From the NCBI RefSeq assembly GCF_000485795.1, contig NZ_AXZL01000066.1:1-64000 (forward strand): a stretch of 64,000 nucleotides of DNA. The letters are read 5' to 3'. Positions within the stretch are counted from its first letter, which is position 1. Each line of letters begins with the position of its first letter. The DNA is from Shewanella decolorationis S12. Lineage in GTDB: Bacteria > Pseudomonadota > Gammaproteobacteria > Enterobacterales > Shewanellaceae. The notes under the pieces were generated by a model that had not been told where the DNA came from, did not search any database, and saw nothing but the letters and a program-made list of their open reading frames with translations. Positions 37,750 through 47,245 of this stretch are shown in pieces. Position numbers and translations under genes: made by a program.

Positions 37750-38457
37750 TTACATTCTAACTTCTACTTCGCCAATGGCTGTAACTATAGCATCTAGTTC
37801 CTTGTTTGAGCTGCTATTTTTGACTCTAATTTGGTCGCCAATATTACCATCTTGCAGTGCTTCGCCTAGGGTTTTAAGAACAAAATTGTTGGAACGAACA
37901 TAAATCGATACCGCATCATTTTTACAAACAAAGCAAAGGTTGTTGGCAAAAATAGGATAATTTTTGGCAACGCGCCGCTTTACACGCACACCCGAAAGTT
38001 GATTAATGTCGTTAAATTGCATACCACGTAAACTATTTTGGTCGACGTAGCGAATTTCTAGCTGTGTAGGATTGATTAACTCGCCTGGCGCGAGAGTTTC
38101 ACTCGCCACGACAACAGGAAAGAGTATATCAACACGGACCGACATAAAGATTTGCCATGGATAGGAAAGATCGGGAGTATCACAACTGACTTTTATCGTG
38201 TTGTTACGACTGATTTCACGTTCTGAAGCCAGCTCTACATGAATGGGAGACGAGCATTGGGATGGGAGCAAACGGTTATCTATTGTTTGTGGCAGGATCT
38301 CAACCTTAGCGTTTGCTGGTACTGAAATCTTTTCATTAATAAGGGCTTTAGCTAATTCGGATATCGCCGATATGCTAGGTGCCACGGGAGCAGCGTTTGA
38401 TGCCGTGGAGATAAAAAATGCGAAAACACTCAAAAAATAGACTAAATTTACTTTCAT
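37750..38457 (-). CDS. flgA: Flagellar P-ring chaperone FlgA
   Basis: The 235-residue periplasmic protein helps FlgI assemble into the P ring. It has a signal peptide (cleaved near SNAAP, about residue 24), a central region, and the C-terminal SAF domain with the FlgA signatures LAPGELINPTQLEIRYVD and RVKRRVAKNYPI. No -24/-12 promoter was found just upstream. Confidence 0.9.
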   Translation of the reverse strand: MKVNLVYFLSVFAFFISTASNAAPVAPSISAISELAKALINEKISVPANAKVEILPQTIDNRLLPSQCSSPIHVELASEREISRNNTIKVSCDTPDLSYPWQIFMSVRVDILFPVVVASETLAPGELINPTQLEIRYVDQNSLRGMQFNDINQLSGVRVKRRVAKNYPIFANNLCFVCKNDAVSIYVRSNNFVLKTLGEALQDGNIGDQIRVKNSSSNKELDAIVTAIGEVEVRM

Positions 38458-38662
38458 AATGAAGAGACTAGCTTGTAACGCCAGAATGCACCTATACTTT
38501 TATCAAGCGTGAAACTGTTCATTGCCGTTAACTTGGTTGTTGAATGTCAGAAGTTTGACTCAGTTTCAACTATGTTTATCTATAACAAGACGTAAGCAAT
38601 TAATATGCCTATACTCAAACGAGTTTTAGGGCCGTACATAAACAGAACAACAAGGCAGAGTT

Positions 38663-39583
38663 ATGTCGAGTATTCTTGATTCAGTCAACAAACGAACCCA
38701 ACTCGTAGGTCAAAACCGGCTAGAACTGTTGCTATTTAAGTTGAATGGTCGTCAACGGTTTGGGATAAACGTATTCAAAGTCAAAGAAGTTTTGCAATGT
38801 CCGCCATTAACGACCTTGCCTAAACTTAATCCCTATGTCAAAGGGGTTGCCCATATACGTGGCACCACTATTTCGGTCATCGATCTGAGTGCGGCTACTG
38901 GTGGACGTCCTTTAGCAAGTACGGAAAATTGCTTTATTATCATTTCGGAATACAACCGAAGTGTGCAGGGCTTTTTAGTCAGTTCGGTTGAGCGCATCAT
39001 CAATATGAACTGGGAAGCCATTATGCCACCGCCACAAGGTGCGGGGCGTTACTCTTATTTAACTGCGGTTACTGAAATCGAAGGCGAGCTGGTTGAAATC
39101 TTGGACGTGGAAAAGATCCTAGATGAGATTTCTCCAGTCAAAACAGCGATCAGTGAAGAAGTGAATGATCAGCTTACTATCGACAGAAGCCAGCATTACC
39201 ATATTATGGTGATTGATGATTCAGCGGTTGCTCGTAAGCAAATTATTCGTGCCTTAGAGTCGTTAAATCTACAGATAGATACGGCAAAAGATGGCCGTGA
39301 AGCGCTTGATAAACTCAAAGCGATTGCTGGCGAAATGAATAATGTTGCTGAAGAAATCCCGCTGATTATCTCAGATATTGAAATGCCAGAAATGGATGGT
39401 TACACCTTAACTGCTGAGATCCGGGACGATCCAAAACTCAAGCATATCAAGGTTGTGCTACATACTTCCTTAAGTGGTGTCTTTAACCAAGCCATGGTGC
39501 AAAAAGTGGGCGCTAATGACTTTATCGCGAAATTCAATCCTGATGAATTAGCTGCGGCAGTAAACAAGCATTTAAGTTTGTAG
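38663..39583 (+). CDS. cheV: Chemotaxis coupling-response protein CheV
   Basis: CheV combines an adaptor and a receiver to tune chemoreceptor arrays. The 306-residue protein has an N-terminal CheW-like domain (about 20-160) and a C-terminal receiver with HIMVIDDSAVARKQI and the phosphoacceptor Asp in SDIEMPEMDGY. GGCAGAG lies before the ATG. A GCCGTACA sequence 30 nt upstream resembles a sigma-28 -10 element, but the -35 is poor. Confidence 0.93.
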   Translation: MSSILDSVNKRTQLVGQNRLELLLFKLNGRQRFGINVFKVKEVLQCPPLTTLPKLNPYVKGVAHIRGTTISVIDLSAATGGRPLASTENCFIIISEYNRSVQGFLVSSVERIINMNWEAIMPPPQGAGRYSYLTAVTEIEGELVEILDVEKILDEISPVKTAISEEVNDQLTIDRSQHYHIMVIDDSAVARKQIIRALESLNLQIDTAKDGREALDKLKAIAGEMNNVAEEIPLIISDIEMPEMDGYTLTAEIRDDPKLKHIKVVLHTSLSGVFNQAMVQKVGANDFIAKFNPDELAAAVNKHLSL

Positions 39584-39595
39584 TGAGAGTGTGGG

Positions 39596-39625
39596 TTAGT
39601 GCCTAGTGGAGCTTTACGCTATAAT
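39596..39625 (+). promoter_or_regulatory. Candidate sigma-70 promoter of cheR
   Basis: TTAGTG and TATAAT with an 18-bp spacer lie in the 102-bp gap between cheV and cheR. The -10 is perfect, and the -35 is moderate. Confidence 0.4.
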
Positions 39626-39685
39626 CTAGCCCTTATTACATGATTGTTGTGCACTTATTGTGGTGCTTGCTATAGGATTTAGGAC

Positions 39686-40525
39686 GTGAATGTGCCTGAT
39701 AAATCACTCGCTGAAGCTGAATATAATCAATTTAGGTTGTTCCTAGAACAACATAGCGGAATTGTATTGGGTGAAAATAAACAATACCTAGTACGAAGCC
39801 GTCTTGCGCCATTAATGGGGAAATATAACCTACCATCATTATCTGATGTGGTTAAACATTCGATGAAACCCACGGAGCGTGCGCTCAGGGCTGAAGTTAT
39901 CGATGCGATGACAACGAATGAAACGCTGTGGTTCAGAGATCGCTATCCATTTGAATTGCTAAATAATGTGTTACTGCCTGAATACAGTAAATTAGGCAGG
40001 CCATTAAAGATATGGTCAGCAGCCTGTTCATCAGGTCAAGAGCCTTATTCTTTGGCAATGACTATCTTAGAATATCAACAGAAAAAACCGGGTGCATTGC
40101 CTGGTGGAGCTTCGATTCAAGCGACGGATTTATCGCCTTCGATGTTGGAGCGTTGTAAGAATGCTGAATACGATAGCTTAGCTTTGGCTCGTGGCTTATC
40201 GGAGGAACGTAAGCGCCAGTTTTTTGATGCATTGCCCTCCGGCAACATGCGGGTAAAGGACAACGTTAAGCGCTTGGTGAATTTTCGTGCCCATAATCTG
40301 CTTGAGAGTTACACTTTGCTGGGCAAGTTCGACATTATTTTCTGCCGAAATGTGCTGATCTATTTTGCCCCTGAGGCAAAAGCAAAAATTTTGCGGCAAT
40401 TTGCTGCCGCGTTAAATCCTAAAGGTATCCTCTTTTTAGGCGCTTCTGAATCGATAGCTGGTTTGACCGACGAGTTCGATATGGTGCGTTGCAATCCTGG
40501 TATTTATTATCAAAAGAAAACTTAA
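39686..40525 (+). CDS. cheR: Chemotaxis protein methyltransferase CheR
   Basis: Uses S-adenosylmethionine to methylate glutamates of chemoreceptors. The 279-residue protein has an N-terminal helical CheR_N (about 1-70), the TTNETLWFRDRYPF segment, the SAM-binding motif KIWSAACSSGQEPYSLA and DIIFCRNVLIYF. It starts with GTG or the nearby codon at 39686 after AGGAC. The flgBCDE operon follows, and cheV-cheR-flgB is a common polar-flagellar order. Confidence 0.94.
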   Translation: MNVPDKSLAEAEYNQFRLFLEQHSGIVLGENKQYLVRSRLAPLMGKYNLPSLSDVVKHSMKPTERALRAEVIDAMTTNETLWFRDRYPFELLNNVLLPEYSKLGRPLKIWSAACSSGQEPYSLAMTILEYQQKKPGALPGGASIQATDLSPSMLERCKNAEYDSLALARGLSEERKRQFFDALPSGNMRVKDNVKRLVNFRAHNLLESYTLLGKFDIIFCRNVLIYFAPEAKAKILRQFAAALNPKGILFLGASESIAGLTDEFDMVRCNPGIYYQKKT

Positions 40526-40545
40526 TCTATTGATAATTAATGAAA

Positions 40546-40573
40546 ATTGCCGACAAGTGTCGGTAATTTTTTT
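40546..40573 (+). terminator. Terminator of cheR
   Basis: ATTGCCGACA / TGTCGGTAAT form a stem followed by a run of seven Ts, directly after cheR and before the flgB promoter. Confidence 0.8.
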
Positions 40574-40618
40574 GCCAGCAATATCCCTCCAATACTTTCT
40601 TCCCTGATATCAGTTTGT

Positions 40619-40634
40619 TGGCACATGAATTGCT
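40619..40634 (+). promoter_or_regulatory. Sigma-54 promoter of flgBCDE
   Basis: TGGCAC-N5-TTGCT is a perfect RpoN consensus, 35 nt before the flgB start. The longer flgB frame (from 40615) would begin inside it, which rules that start out. Confidence 0.9.
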
Positions 40635-40668
40635 TTACTTCCGTGAGAGACACGATGGAGGCAATTTT

Positions 40669-41073
40669 ATGGCGATTAGTTTTGATAAGGCCCTAGGGGT
40701 TCACCAATTTACGTTGGGGATACGCGCCGAGCGTGCCGAAGTGATTTCAAGCAATATCGCAAACGCCGATACGCCACATTATAAAGCTCGTGACGTCGAT
40801 TTTTCTGCGGCGTTAAATGTGGCGAAATCCCAGCAACAGCAGCGTAATAGTCTAGAAATGGTGGGCAATGAGCAGCATTTTGGTTTGTCTCAATTGTCGG
40901 GGCAGTACGTCAAATTTCGAGTGCCAAACCAGCCTGATACAGGGGATGGTAACACCGTCGATGTCCAACAAGAACAGTCAGCATTTATGCAGAATGCCCT
41001 TGAATATCAAATGTCTCTAGGTTTTTTAGACAGTAAATTTAGTGGCATGAAAAAAGCGCTGAGAGGGGATTAA
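40669..41073 (+). CDS. flgB: Flagellar basal-body rod protein FlgB
   Basis: Proximal rod component. The 134-residue protein has the rod signature [16 protein letters not shown] (about 25-40) and a C-terminal helix ([21 protein letters not shown]). GGAGG lies 9 nt before the ATG at 40669. It heads flgBCDE and is 2 nt from flgC. Confidence 0.94.
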   Translation: MAISFDKALGVHQFTLGIRAERAEVISSNIANADTPHYKARDVDFSAALNVAKSQQQQRNSLEMVGNEQHFGLSQLSGQYVKFRVPNQPDTGDGNTVDVQQEQSAFMQNALEYQMSLGFLDSKFSGMKKALRGD

Positions 41074-41075
41074 TT

Positions 41076-41492
41076 ATGAGTTTATTTAATATCTTCGATG
41101 TTGCGGGGTCGGGCATGTCGGCCCAATCTGTGCGGCTAAATACCACGGCGAGTAATATTGCTAACGCCGATTCCGTTTCTAGTAGTATCGATAAAACCTA
41201 CCGTTCACGCCACCCGATTTTCGAGGCGGAGATGGCGAAAGCACAGAGCCAGCAGCAAGCTGCCCAAGGTGTCACTGTGAAGGGAATTGTCGAGAGTGAT
41301 AAACCCCTATTAAAAGAGTATTCGCCTGATCACCCGATGGCGGATGCCGATGGCTTTATTTACAAACCAAATGTAAACGTCATGGAAGAAATGGCGGATA
41401 TGATTTCTGCCTCTCGCTCATATCAGATGAATGTTCAAGTGGCTGAAGCTGCAAAATCTATGCTGCAACAGACACTTGGGATGGGTAAATAA
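41076..41492 (+). CDS. flgC: Flagellar basal-body rod protein FlgC
   Basis: Proximal rod protein of 138 residues. It has the N-terminal rod motif TTASNIANADSV (about 22-33), the flagellar-rod insert PDHPMADADGFIYKPNVNVMEEMADMI and a C-terminal helix with SYQMNVQ. Normal length for the family. Confidence 0.95.
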   Translation: MSLFNIFDVAGSGMSAQSVRLNTTASNIANADSVSSSIDKTYRSRHPIFEAEMAKAQSQQQAAQGVTVKGIVESDKPLLKEYSPDHPMADADGFIYKPNVNVMEEMADMISASRSYQMNVQVAEAAKSMLQQTLGMGK

Positions 41493-41516
41493 TATGTGTT
41501 ATTTAGGAGGTAAGTT

Positions 41517-42296
41517 GTGAGCCTCATTAACCAATTGAGCCAAACTTCGTCGCAAGTAGCTCAAACAAAAACTCAATCGAATACAGTAGCGACTAATTCC
41601 TCTACAACTTCGACTAGCTCTACAGGCAACCCATTTTTGGATGGATTGCGTTTACCTAGCAAGTCTGCAGTGCCTGACGCTAAGAGCCAACAGCTGACTC
41701 AAGAAGATTTTTTCTCATTACTCAGTCAGCAGTTATCGATGCAGGATCCGTTTAAGCCCGTCGATAACGATCAGATGATTGCGCAAATGGCATCGTTTTC
41801 TACCGTTGATGGTATTTCTAAGCTCAATGATCAAATTGTTAATTTAAACAGTGTGATGACATCGAGCCAAGCGTTACAAGCATCCGGATTAGTCGGACGT
41901 AAGGTGTTATTACCGACGGATACTGGGTATATCTCTGCAGAAAGTCCTGGTTTGAATGGCGTAATCAGTACTTCGGAAAAAATTCCCGTCATCAACATTC
42001 GAATCGAAGATGAGAAAGGGCAAGTGGTTAAGACATTTACCGTCGATGGCAGTAATGGGGGCAATATCGATGTTAAGTGGGATGGTTTGAATGATAAAGG
42101 TGAACCTGTTGCGACCGGAAACTATGCAATAAAAGCGTCAGGTTTGGTAGAGGGGGAGACACAGGCATTAGCGGTATCGACTTATGCACATGTGACAAGT
42201 GTTTCCTTAGGGACTGCCGCCACGGGAGCTATTTTGAATCTAAAAGGCGGTATGGCCTTTAAGTTGTCGGATGTGCTTGCGATCACGGAAGTTTAA
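41517..42296 (+). CDS. flgD: Flagellar hook-capping protein FlgD
   Basis: Forms the scaffold at the hook tip. The 259-residue protein has the N-terminal SQQLSMQDPFKPVDNDQMIAQMASFS export-linked segment, FlgD Ig-like and Tudor domains (DEKGQVVKTFTVDGSN...GNIDVKWDG). It starts with GTG 6 nt after a perfect AGGAGG. Confidence 0.94.
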   Translation: MSLINQLSQTSSQVAQTKTQSNTVATNSSTTSTSSTGNPFLDGLRLPSKSAVPDAKSQQLTQEDFFSLLSQQLSMQDPFKPVDNDQMIAQMASFSTVDGISKLNDQIVNLNSVMTSSQALQASGLVGRKVLLPTDTGYISAESPGLNGVISTSEKIPVINIRIEDEKGQVVKTFTVDGSNGGNIDVKWDGLNDKGEPVATGNYAIKASGLVEGETQALAVSTYAHVTSVSLGTAATGAILNLKGGMAFKLSDVLAITEV

Positions 42297-42362
42297 TGGT
42301 TTTCAAGATGGTAAATGGACGCAACTTGTCCACTAAGAATTGAGCAAAAGTAGAGGTGAATT

Positions 42363-43724
42363 ATGTCGTTTAACATTGCATTGAGTGGCATTTCGGCTGC
42401 GCAGAAGGATTTAAACACTACGGCGAACAACATTGCCAATGCTAATACCATTGGTTTTAAAGAGTCGCGTGCTGAATTTGCGGATGTTTACGCTAATTCA
42501 ATTTTCTCAAACTCAAAAACGGCTGTGGGTGGCGGTGTCGCAACAAGCCAAGTCGCGCAGCAATTCCATCAAGGTAGTTTGCAACTAACTAATAACTCTT
42601 TGGACTTGGCGATTAAGGGTGGTGGCTTTTTTGTGACCGCTTCAGAAATCGGCACCTTAGATCATCAGTTTACCCGTGCGGGTGCATTTAAAGTCGACAA
42701 AAATAACTACATGGTTGACTCTGCTGGAAATTATTTGCAAACCTTCCCAGTGGACAAGGATGGTAACTCGACATCAGTAAGTTTAACTACAGCTAAACCA
42801 GTACAAATTCCAGACACTGCGGGTAGTCCTGTTCAGACTGAAAACGTTACCTTACAGATGAATCTTAATGCCAAAGATGGTTCACTCGATCCGGCAGCAT
42901 TCGACCCTCTAGACTCGAAAACCTATAACAGCGTTACTTCAATGACAATTTATGATTCGCTGGGTGAGCCACATATTATGACCACCTACTTTGTGAAGCC
43001 AAACAATGGTTCTTACAATGGCGAAAACAATTGGGTCGCTTATTATGCAATTGATGGCAAGCAAGTTGATATTTCAGGCCCAGCGGGAACCTATCAGACT
43101 GATACCAATGGTGACGGCACTCCCGATGCAACAGGGACTGCGCAAACTGCAGGTGGTTGGAAGGGATCGGTTCTGAAGTTTAATTCGGTCGGTGTGTATA
43201 CCGGTAGTGATCCTGCCGCCGTGACGACTGAAGTGCTTGGTGTGGGTGGCGCAGGGGTGTTAGGTCCTGGAGCGGATGGCACGCAAGCCGTTAATATCAA
43301 GTTCAATGCGCCAACACAATATTCTGCCCCCTTTGCCGCTACTGAATTGTCACAAGACGGAACTACCGTTGGACGTTTAACGAATGTTGAAATTGGCGAA
43401 GATGGTTTGATCACCGCCAGTTACTCGAATGGTTCAACTGTGCCATTAGCCCGCGTTGCCTTAGTTCGTTTTGCTAACGAGCAAGGTTTAACTCAGGTAG
43501 GTAATACCTCATGGAAGGCGAGTTTATCGTCAGGTCCTGCACTAGCTGGGGAACCTAATAGCGGCACATTTGGAAGCTTAAGTTCTTCGGCGTTAGAGCA
43601 ATCTAACATTGACTTAACGACTGAGCTAGTCGATTTGATTTCGGCACAACGTAACTTCCAAGCTAACTCTCGTACCCTAGAAGTCAACAACACACTGCAG
43701 CAAACTGTTTTGCAGATTCGTTAA
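42363..43724 (+). CDS. flgE: Flagellar hook protein FlgE
   Basis: The 453-residue protein forms the hook. It has the N-terminal rod domain (TTANNIANANTIGFKESRAEFADVY), a variable D1/D2 core (about 90-370), and the C-terminal FlgBCDFG domain QSNIDLTTELVDLISAQRNFQANSRTL. Last gene of the flgBCDE unit, followed by an inverted repeat. Confidence 0.95.
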   Translation: MSFNIALSGISAAQKDLNTTANNIANANTIGFKESRAEFADVYANSIFSNSKTAVGGGVATSQVAQQFHQGSLQLTNNSLDLAIKGGGFFVTASEIGTLDHQFTRAGAFKVDKNNYMVDSAGNYLQTFPVDKDGNSTSVSLTTAKPVQIPDTAGSPVQTENVTLQMNLNAKDGSLDPAAFDPLDSKTYNSVTSMTIYDSLGEPHIMTTYFVKPNNGSYNGENNWVAYYAIDGKQVDISGPAGTYQTDTNGDGTPDATGTAQTAGGWKGSVLKFNSVGVYTGSDPAAVTTEVLGVGGAGVLGPGADGTQAVNIKFNAPTQYSAPFAATELSQDGTTVGRLTNVEIGEDGLITASYSNGSTVPLARVALVRFANEQGLTQVGNTSWKASLSSGPALAGEPNSGTFGSLSSSALEQSNIDLTTELVDLISAQRNFQANSRTLEVNNTLQQTVLQIR

Positions 43725-43742
43725 GTTGATTGTTCCCTTTCT

Positions 43743-43768
43743 AAGAGTTGCCGCCTGCGGCAACTCTT
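43743..43768 (+). terminator. Terminator-like inverted repeat after flgE
   Basis: AAGAGTTGCCGC / GCGGCAACTCTT is a perfect 12-bp palindrome with a two-base gap. It ends flgBCDE, though the following T-run (CCTCTTT) is weak, so some read-through is possible. Confidence 0.6.
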
Positions 43769-43842
43769 AGCCTCTTTAGGCGCCATAGCGATTTCCTCAT
43801 TATCTTCTCTCAATTTATCAGTTAATTAGCATATGTTTTTAT

Positions 43843-43858
43843 TGGCATGATGCTTGCT
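43843..43858 (+). promoter_or_regulatory. Sigma-54 promoter of flgF-L
   Basis: TGGCAT-N5-TTGCT has correct GG-N10-GC spacing. It makes the GTG at 43896 the natural start of flgF, because the longer frame (43854) begins inside this element. Confidence 0.85.
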
Positions 43859-43895
43859 TTGCTATTGTCAGGTTGAAAATTTGACGGAGCAGTCT

Positions 43896-44639
43896 GTGGA
43901 CAAATTCCTCTACATATCCATGAGCGGAGCTAAGCAAAACATGAATGAGTTGGCTTTGCGCGCCAACAACTTAGCTAACGCCAATACCGATGGATTTAAG
44001 TCGGATATGGCACAAGCCAGATCGATGCAAGCCTTTGGTGAAGGATTGCCATCGAGGGTATTTGCCATGGTTGAAACTCCCTCCGCCAATTTTCGTGCAG
44101 GTCCAATTAAAAGTACTGGACGTGATCTTGACGTTGCTATTAAAGGAGATGGTTGGTTTGCTGTTCAGGCGCAAGATGGCAGTGAAGCTTATACCCGTTC
44201 CGGCAGCTTAAGTTTTGACTCGACGGGTTTGTTACATAACGACCGTGGTAATCCCGTGATGGGGGATGCGGGGCCGATTGTGTTACCGCTGCCGATTGAA
44301 AAAGTCACTATTTCACAGGATGGCATTATCTCTGTACGCCCTCAGGGCGCGACAGCGGAAGTGATCGAAGAGGTGGGACGATTAAAGCTGGTCAATCCTG
44401 GTAACGCCCAAATGCTGCGCGGGGAGGATGGGTTATTCCGTTTGACCTCGGGAAATCCAGCGCCAGCCGATCCGAGCGTGTTTGTTGAAAGCGGGGCTGT
44501 GGAGGGCAGTAACGTCAATCCAGTGGATGAGATGGTGTCCTTAATTGATTTACAGCGACAATTTGAATTGCAAGTGAAAATGATGAAAACCGCGGAAGAA
44601 AACGACCGCGCATCATCTTCGTTAATGCGGATTAGTTAG
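43896..44639 (+). CDS. flgF: Flagellar distal rod protein FlgF
   Basis: The 247-residue rod protein has LRANNLANANTDGFKSD (about 21-37), the AIKGDGWFAVQ segment and the C-terminal SNVNPVDEMVSLIDLQRQFELQ. I chose GTG 43896, which is 8 nt after GGAG and leaves the -24/-12 promoter outside the gene. First gene of flgFGHIJKL, 10 nt before flgG. Confidence 0.93.
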   Translation: MDKFLYISMSGAKQNMNELALRANNLANANTDGFKSDMAQARSMQAFGEGLPSRVFAMVETPSANFRAGPIKSTGRDLDVAIKGDGWFAVQAQDGSEAYTRSGSLSFDSTGLLHNDRGNPVMGDAGPIVLPLPIEKVTISQDGIISVRPQGATAEVIEEVGRLKLVNPGNAQMLRGEDGLFRLTSGNPAPADPSVFVESGAVEGSNVNPVDEMVSLIDLQRQFELQVKMMKTAEENDRASSSLMRIS

Positions 44640-44649
44640 GAGATAAATT

Positions 44650-45438
44650 ATGCATCCAGCGTTATGGATTAGTAAAACTGGCTTAGACGCACAGCAAACC
44701 GATATTGCGGTGATTTCAAACAACGTCGCTAACGCCAGTACTGTCGGCTACAAAAAGAGCCGCGCCGTCTTTGAAGACTTACTCTATCAAACCGTCAACC
44801 AAGCGGGGGGCATTAGTGCCTCAAACACTAAGTTGCCAAACGGTTTAAATATCGGTGCGGGTACTAAAGTGGTTGCTACTCAAAAGATGTTTACCCAAGG
44901 CAATATGTTAACTACCGATAACTCGCTCGATCTGATGATCGAGGGCCCTGGTTTTTTCGAGGTACAACTCCCTGATGGTACCGCGGCTTATACTCGTAAC
45001 GGCCAATTTACCTTGGATGATACTGGGCAAATTGTCACGCCTGGCTCTGGCTATGTGCTGCAACCTGCTATCACCATTCCACCTGATGCGACAAGTATTA
45101 CCGTATCTGCCGAAGGTGAGGTGTCGGTAAAAATACCTGGAACTGCTGATAACCAAGTTGTGGGTCAGCTCAGTATGTCTGATTTTATTAACCCATCGGG
45201 TTTAGACCCTATGGGACAAAACCTGTACACCGAAACCGGTGCCAGTGGCACGCCTATCCAAGGCACTGCATCACTCGATGGTATGGGGGCGATTCGTCAA
45301 GGTGCGTTAGAAACCTCTAACGTAAACGTGACCGAAGAGCTGGTGAATCTAATTGAAAGTCAGCGGATCTACGAGATGAACTCTAAAGTGATTTCGGCGG
45401 TTGATCAGATGCTGGCTTATGTGAATCAGAATCTATAG
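44650..45438 (+). CDS. flgG: Flagellar distal rod protein FlgG
   Basis: Main distal-rod subunit. The 262-residue protein has MHPALWISKTGLDAQQTDIAVISNNVANASTVGYK, the DLMIEGPGFF core, and the C-terminal SNVNVTEELVNLIESQRIYEMNSKVI motif. Family-normal length. Confidence 0.96.
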   Translation: MHPALWISKTGLDAQQTDIAVISNNVANASTVGYKKSRAVFEDLLYQTVNQAGGISASNTKLPNGLNIGAGTKVVATQKMFTQGNMLTTDNSLDLMIEGPGFFEVQLPDGTAAYTRNGQFTLDDTGQIVTPGSGYVLQPAITIPPDATSITVSAEGEVSVKIPGTADNQVVGQLSMSDFINPSGLDPMGQNLYTETGASGTPIQGTASLDGMGAIRQGALETSNVNVTEELVNLIESQRIYEMNSKVISAVDQMLAYVNQNL

Positions 45439-45450
45439 AGGCACATTATC

Positions 45451-46125
45451 ATGGCTAGATATATTATTTTGGCCGCTGCGCTCTTGCTTACGGCGTGTAG
45501 TTCTACCCCCAAGAAGCCGATTGCAGATGATCCCTTCTATGCGCCGGTTTATCCCGAAGCGCCGCCAACCAAAATTGCCGCGACAGGGTCAATTTATCAG
45601 GACAGTCAAGCGGCCAGTCTTTATTCGGATATTCGTGCTCACAAAGTGGGAGACATCATCACAATCGTGTTGAAGGAAGCGACCCAGGCGAAAAAAAGCG
45701 CGGGTAATCAGATCAAAAAAGGTTCTGATATGACTTTAGATCCCATCTATGCCGGTGGCAGCAATGTATCAGTGGGGGGGATTCCCCTCGACCTACGTTA
45801 CAAAGACAGTATGAACACTAAGCGAGAATCCGATGCTGATCAAAGTAACAGCTTAGATGGCAGTATTTCTGCCAACGTGATGCAAGTGCTCAATAACGGC
45901 AATTTAGTAGTACGTGGCGAAAAGTGGATATCGATTAACAATGGTGATGAGTTTATTCGTGTAACGGGGATCGTTCGTTCACAGGACATCAAGCCTGATA
46001 ACACAATCGATTCAACCCGTATGGCCAATGCGCGTATTCAGTATAGCGGAACAGGCACCTTTGCTGATGCCCAAAAAGTGGGTTGGTTAAGCCAGTTCTT
46101 TATGAGCGATTGGTGGCCCTTCTAA
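45451..46125 (+). CDS. flgH: Flagellar L-ring protein FlgH (lipoprotein)
   Basis: The 224-residue outer-membrane ring lipoprotein has lipobox LLLTAC (Cys16), then the L-ring core: [30 protein letters not shown] and the C-terminal [29 protein letters not shown]. It lies 11 nt from flgI. Confidence 0.95.
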   Translation: MARYIILAAALLLTACSSTPKKPIADDPFYAPVYPEAPPTKIAATGSIYQDSQAASLYSDIRAHKVGDIITIVLKEATQAKKSAGNQIKKGSDMTLDPIYAGGSNVSVGGIPLDLRYKDSMNTKRESDADQSNSLDGSISANVMQVLNNGNLVVRGEKWISINNGDEFIRVTGIVRSQDIKPDNTIDSTRMANARIQYSGTGTFADAQKVGWLSQFFMSDWWPF

Positions 46126-46136
46126 GGAGTCGTATC

Positions 46137-47228
46137 ATGAAATTAAAACTTTTTTTTGCCGTAGCCATGCTCGCATTTTCTATGCCTAGCCAAGCTGAAC
46201 GCATTAAAGATATTGCCAATGTGCAAGGGGTGCGGAGTAACCAATTGATTGGTTACGGCTTGGTAGTGGGTTTACCCGGTACGGGCGAAAAAACCAATTA
46301 CACCGAACAAACATTCACCACCATGCTTAAAAATTTCGGCATTAATTTGCCTGAAAATTTTAGACCCAAGATAAAAAACGTGGCTGTGGTGGCTGTGCAT
46401 GCGGATATGCCAGCCTTTATCAAGCCAGGTCAAGAATTGGATGTCACCGTTTCAAGCCTTGGTGAAGCGAAAAGCTTGCGCGGCGGCACGCTATTGCAGA
46501 CTTTCCTTAAAGGTGTCGACGGCAATGTGTACGCTATTGCCCAAGGCAGCTTAGTGGTCAGCGGCTTTAGTGCCGATGGTTTGGATGGTTCTAAAGTTAT
46601 TCAAAACACGCCAACCGTGGGTCGTATTCCTAACGGCGCGATTGTTGAACGTAGCGTAGCAACACCATTTTCAACTGGCGATTATTTGACGTTCAACTTA
46701 CGCCGTGCTGATTTTTCTACCGCGCAGCGTTTGGCCGATGCGATTAATGATCTGCTTGGCCCTGATATGGCGCGGCCATTGGATGCAACGTCGATTCAGG
46801 TCAGTGCGCCAAGGGACGTATCACAACGGGTATCTTTTTTAGCCACGCTCGAGAATATCGAAGTGGAGCCTGCTGAAGAGTCTGCCAAAGTGATCGTTAA
46901 TTCGCGTACAGGCACGATTGTGGTAGGGCAGAACGTCAAGTTATTGCCTGCCGCAGTGACTCATGGTGGTTTGACTGTGACCATTGCTGAAGCGACACAG
47001 GTCTCTCAACCTAATGCCTTAGCTAATGGGCAAACGACAGTGACGAGCAATAGTACGATTAACGCAACCGAAAGTAATCGCAGGATGTTTATGTTCAATC
47101 CTGGTACTACGTTAGATGAGCTAGTGCGAGCCGTAAACTTAGTGGGAGCAGCCCCGTCAGATGTGCTTGCTATCCTCGAGGCATTAAAAGTGGCAGGTGC
47201 TTTGCATGGTGAACTTATCATCATCTAA
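46137..47228 (+). CDS. flgI: Flagellar P-ring protein FlgI
   Basis: The 363-residue periplasmic ring protein has a signal peptide (cleaved near PSQA), [30 protein letters not shown] and the C-terminal [38 protein letters not shown]. The frame opens earlier at 46083, but GGAGTC lies before the ATG at 46137, which yields a proper signal peptide. Confidence 0.95.
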   Translation: MKLKLFFAVAMLAFSMPSQAERIKDIANVQGVRSNQLIGYGLVVGLPGTGEKTNYTEQTFTTMLKNFGINLPENFRPKIKNVAVVAVHADMPAFIKPGQELDVTVSSLGEAKSLRGGTLLQTFLKGVDGNVYAIAQGSLVVSGFSADGLDGSKVIQNTPTVGRIPNGAIVERSVATPFSTGDYLTFNLRRADFSTAQRLADAINDLLGPDMARPLDATSIQVSAPRDVSQRVSFLATLENIEVEPAEESAKVIVNSRTGTIVVGQNVKLLPAAVTHGGLTVTIAEATQVSQPNALANGQTTVTSNSTINATESNRRMFMFNPGTTLDELVRAVNLVGAAPSDVLAILEALKVAGALHGELIII

Positions 47229-47245
47229 TTTCTGTCGGGAAAATC

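Noticed and set aside
38488-38640. GCCGTTAA and GCCGTACA motifs before cheV as sigma-28 promoters
   Set aside because: Neither has a recognisable TAAAG-type -35 eleven bases upstream.
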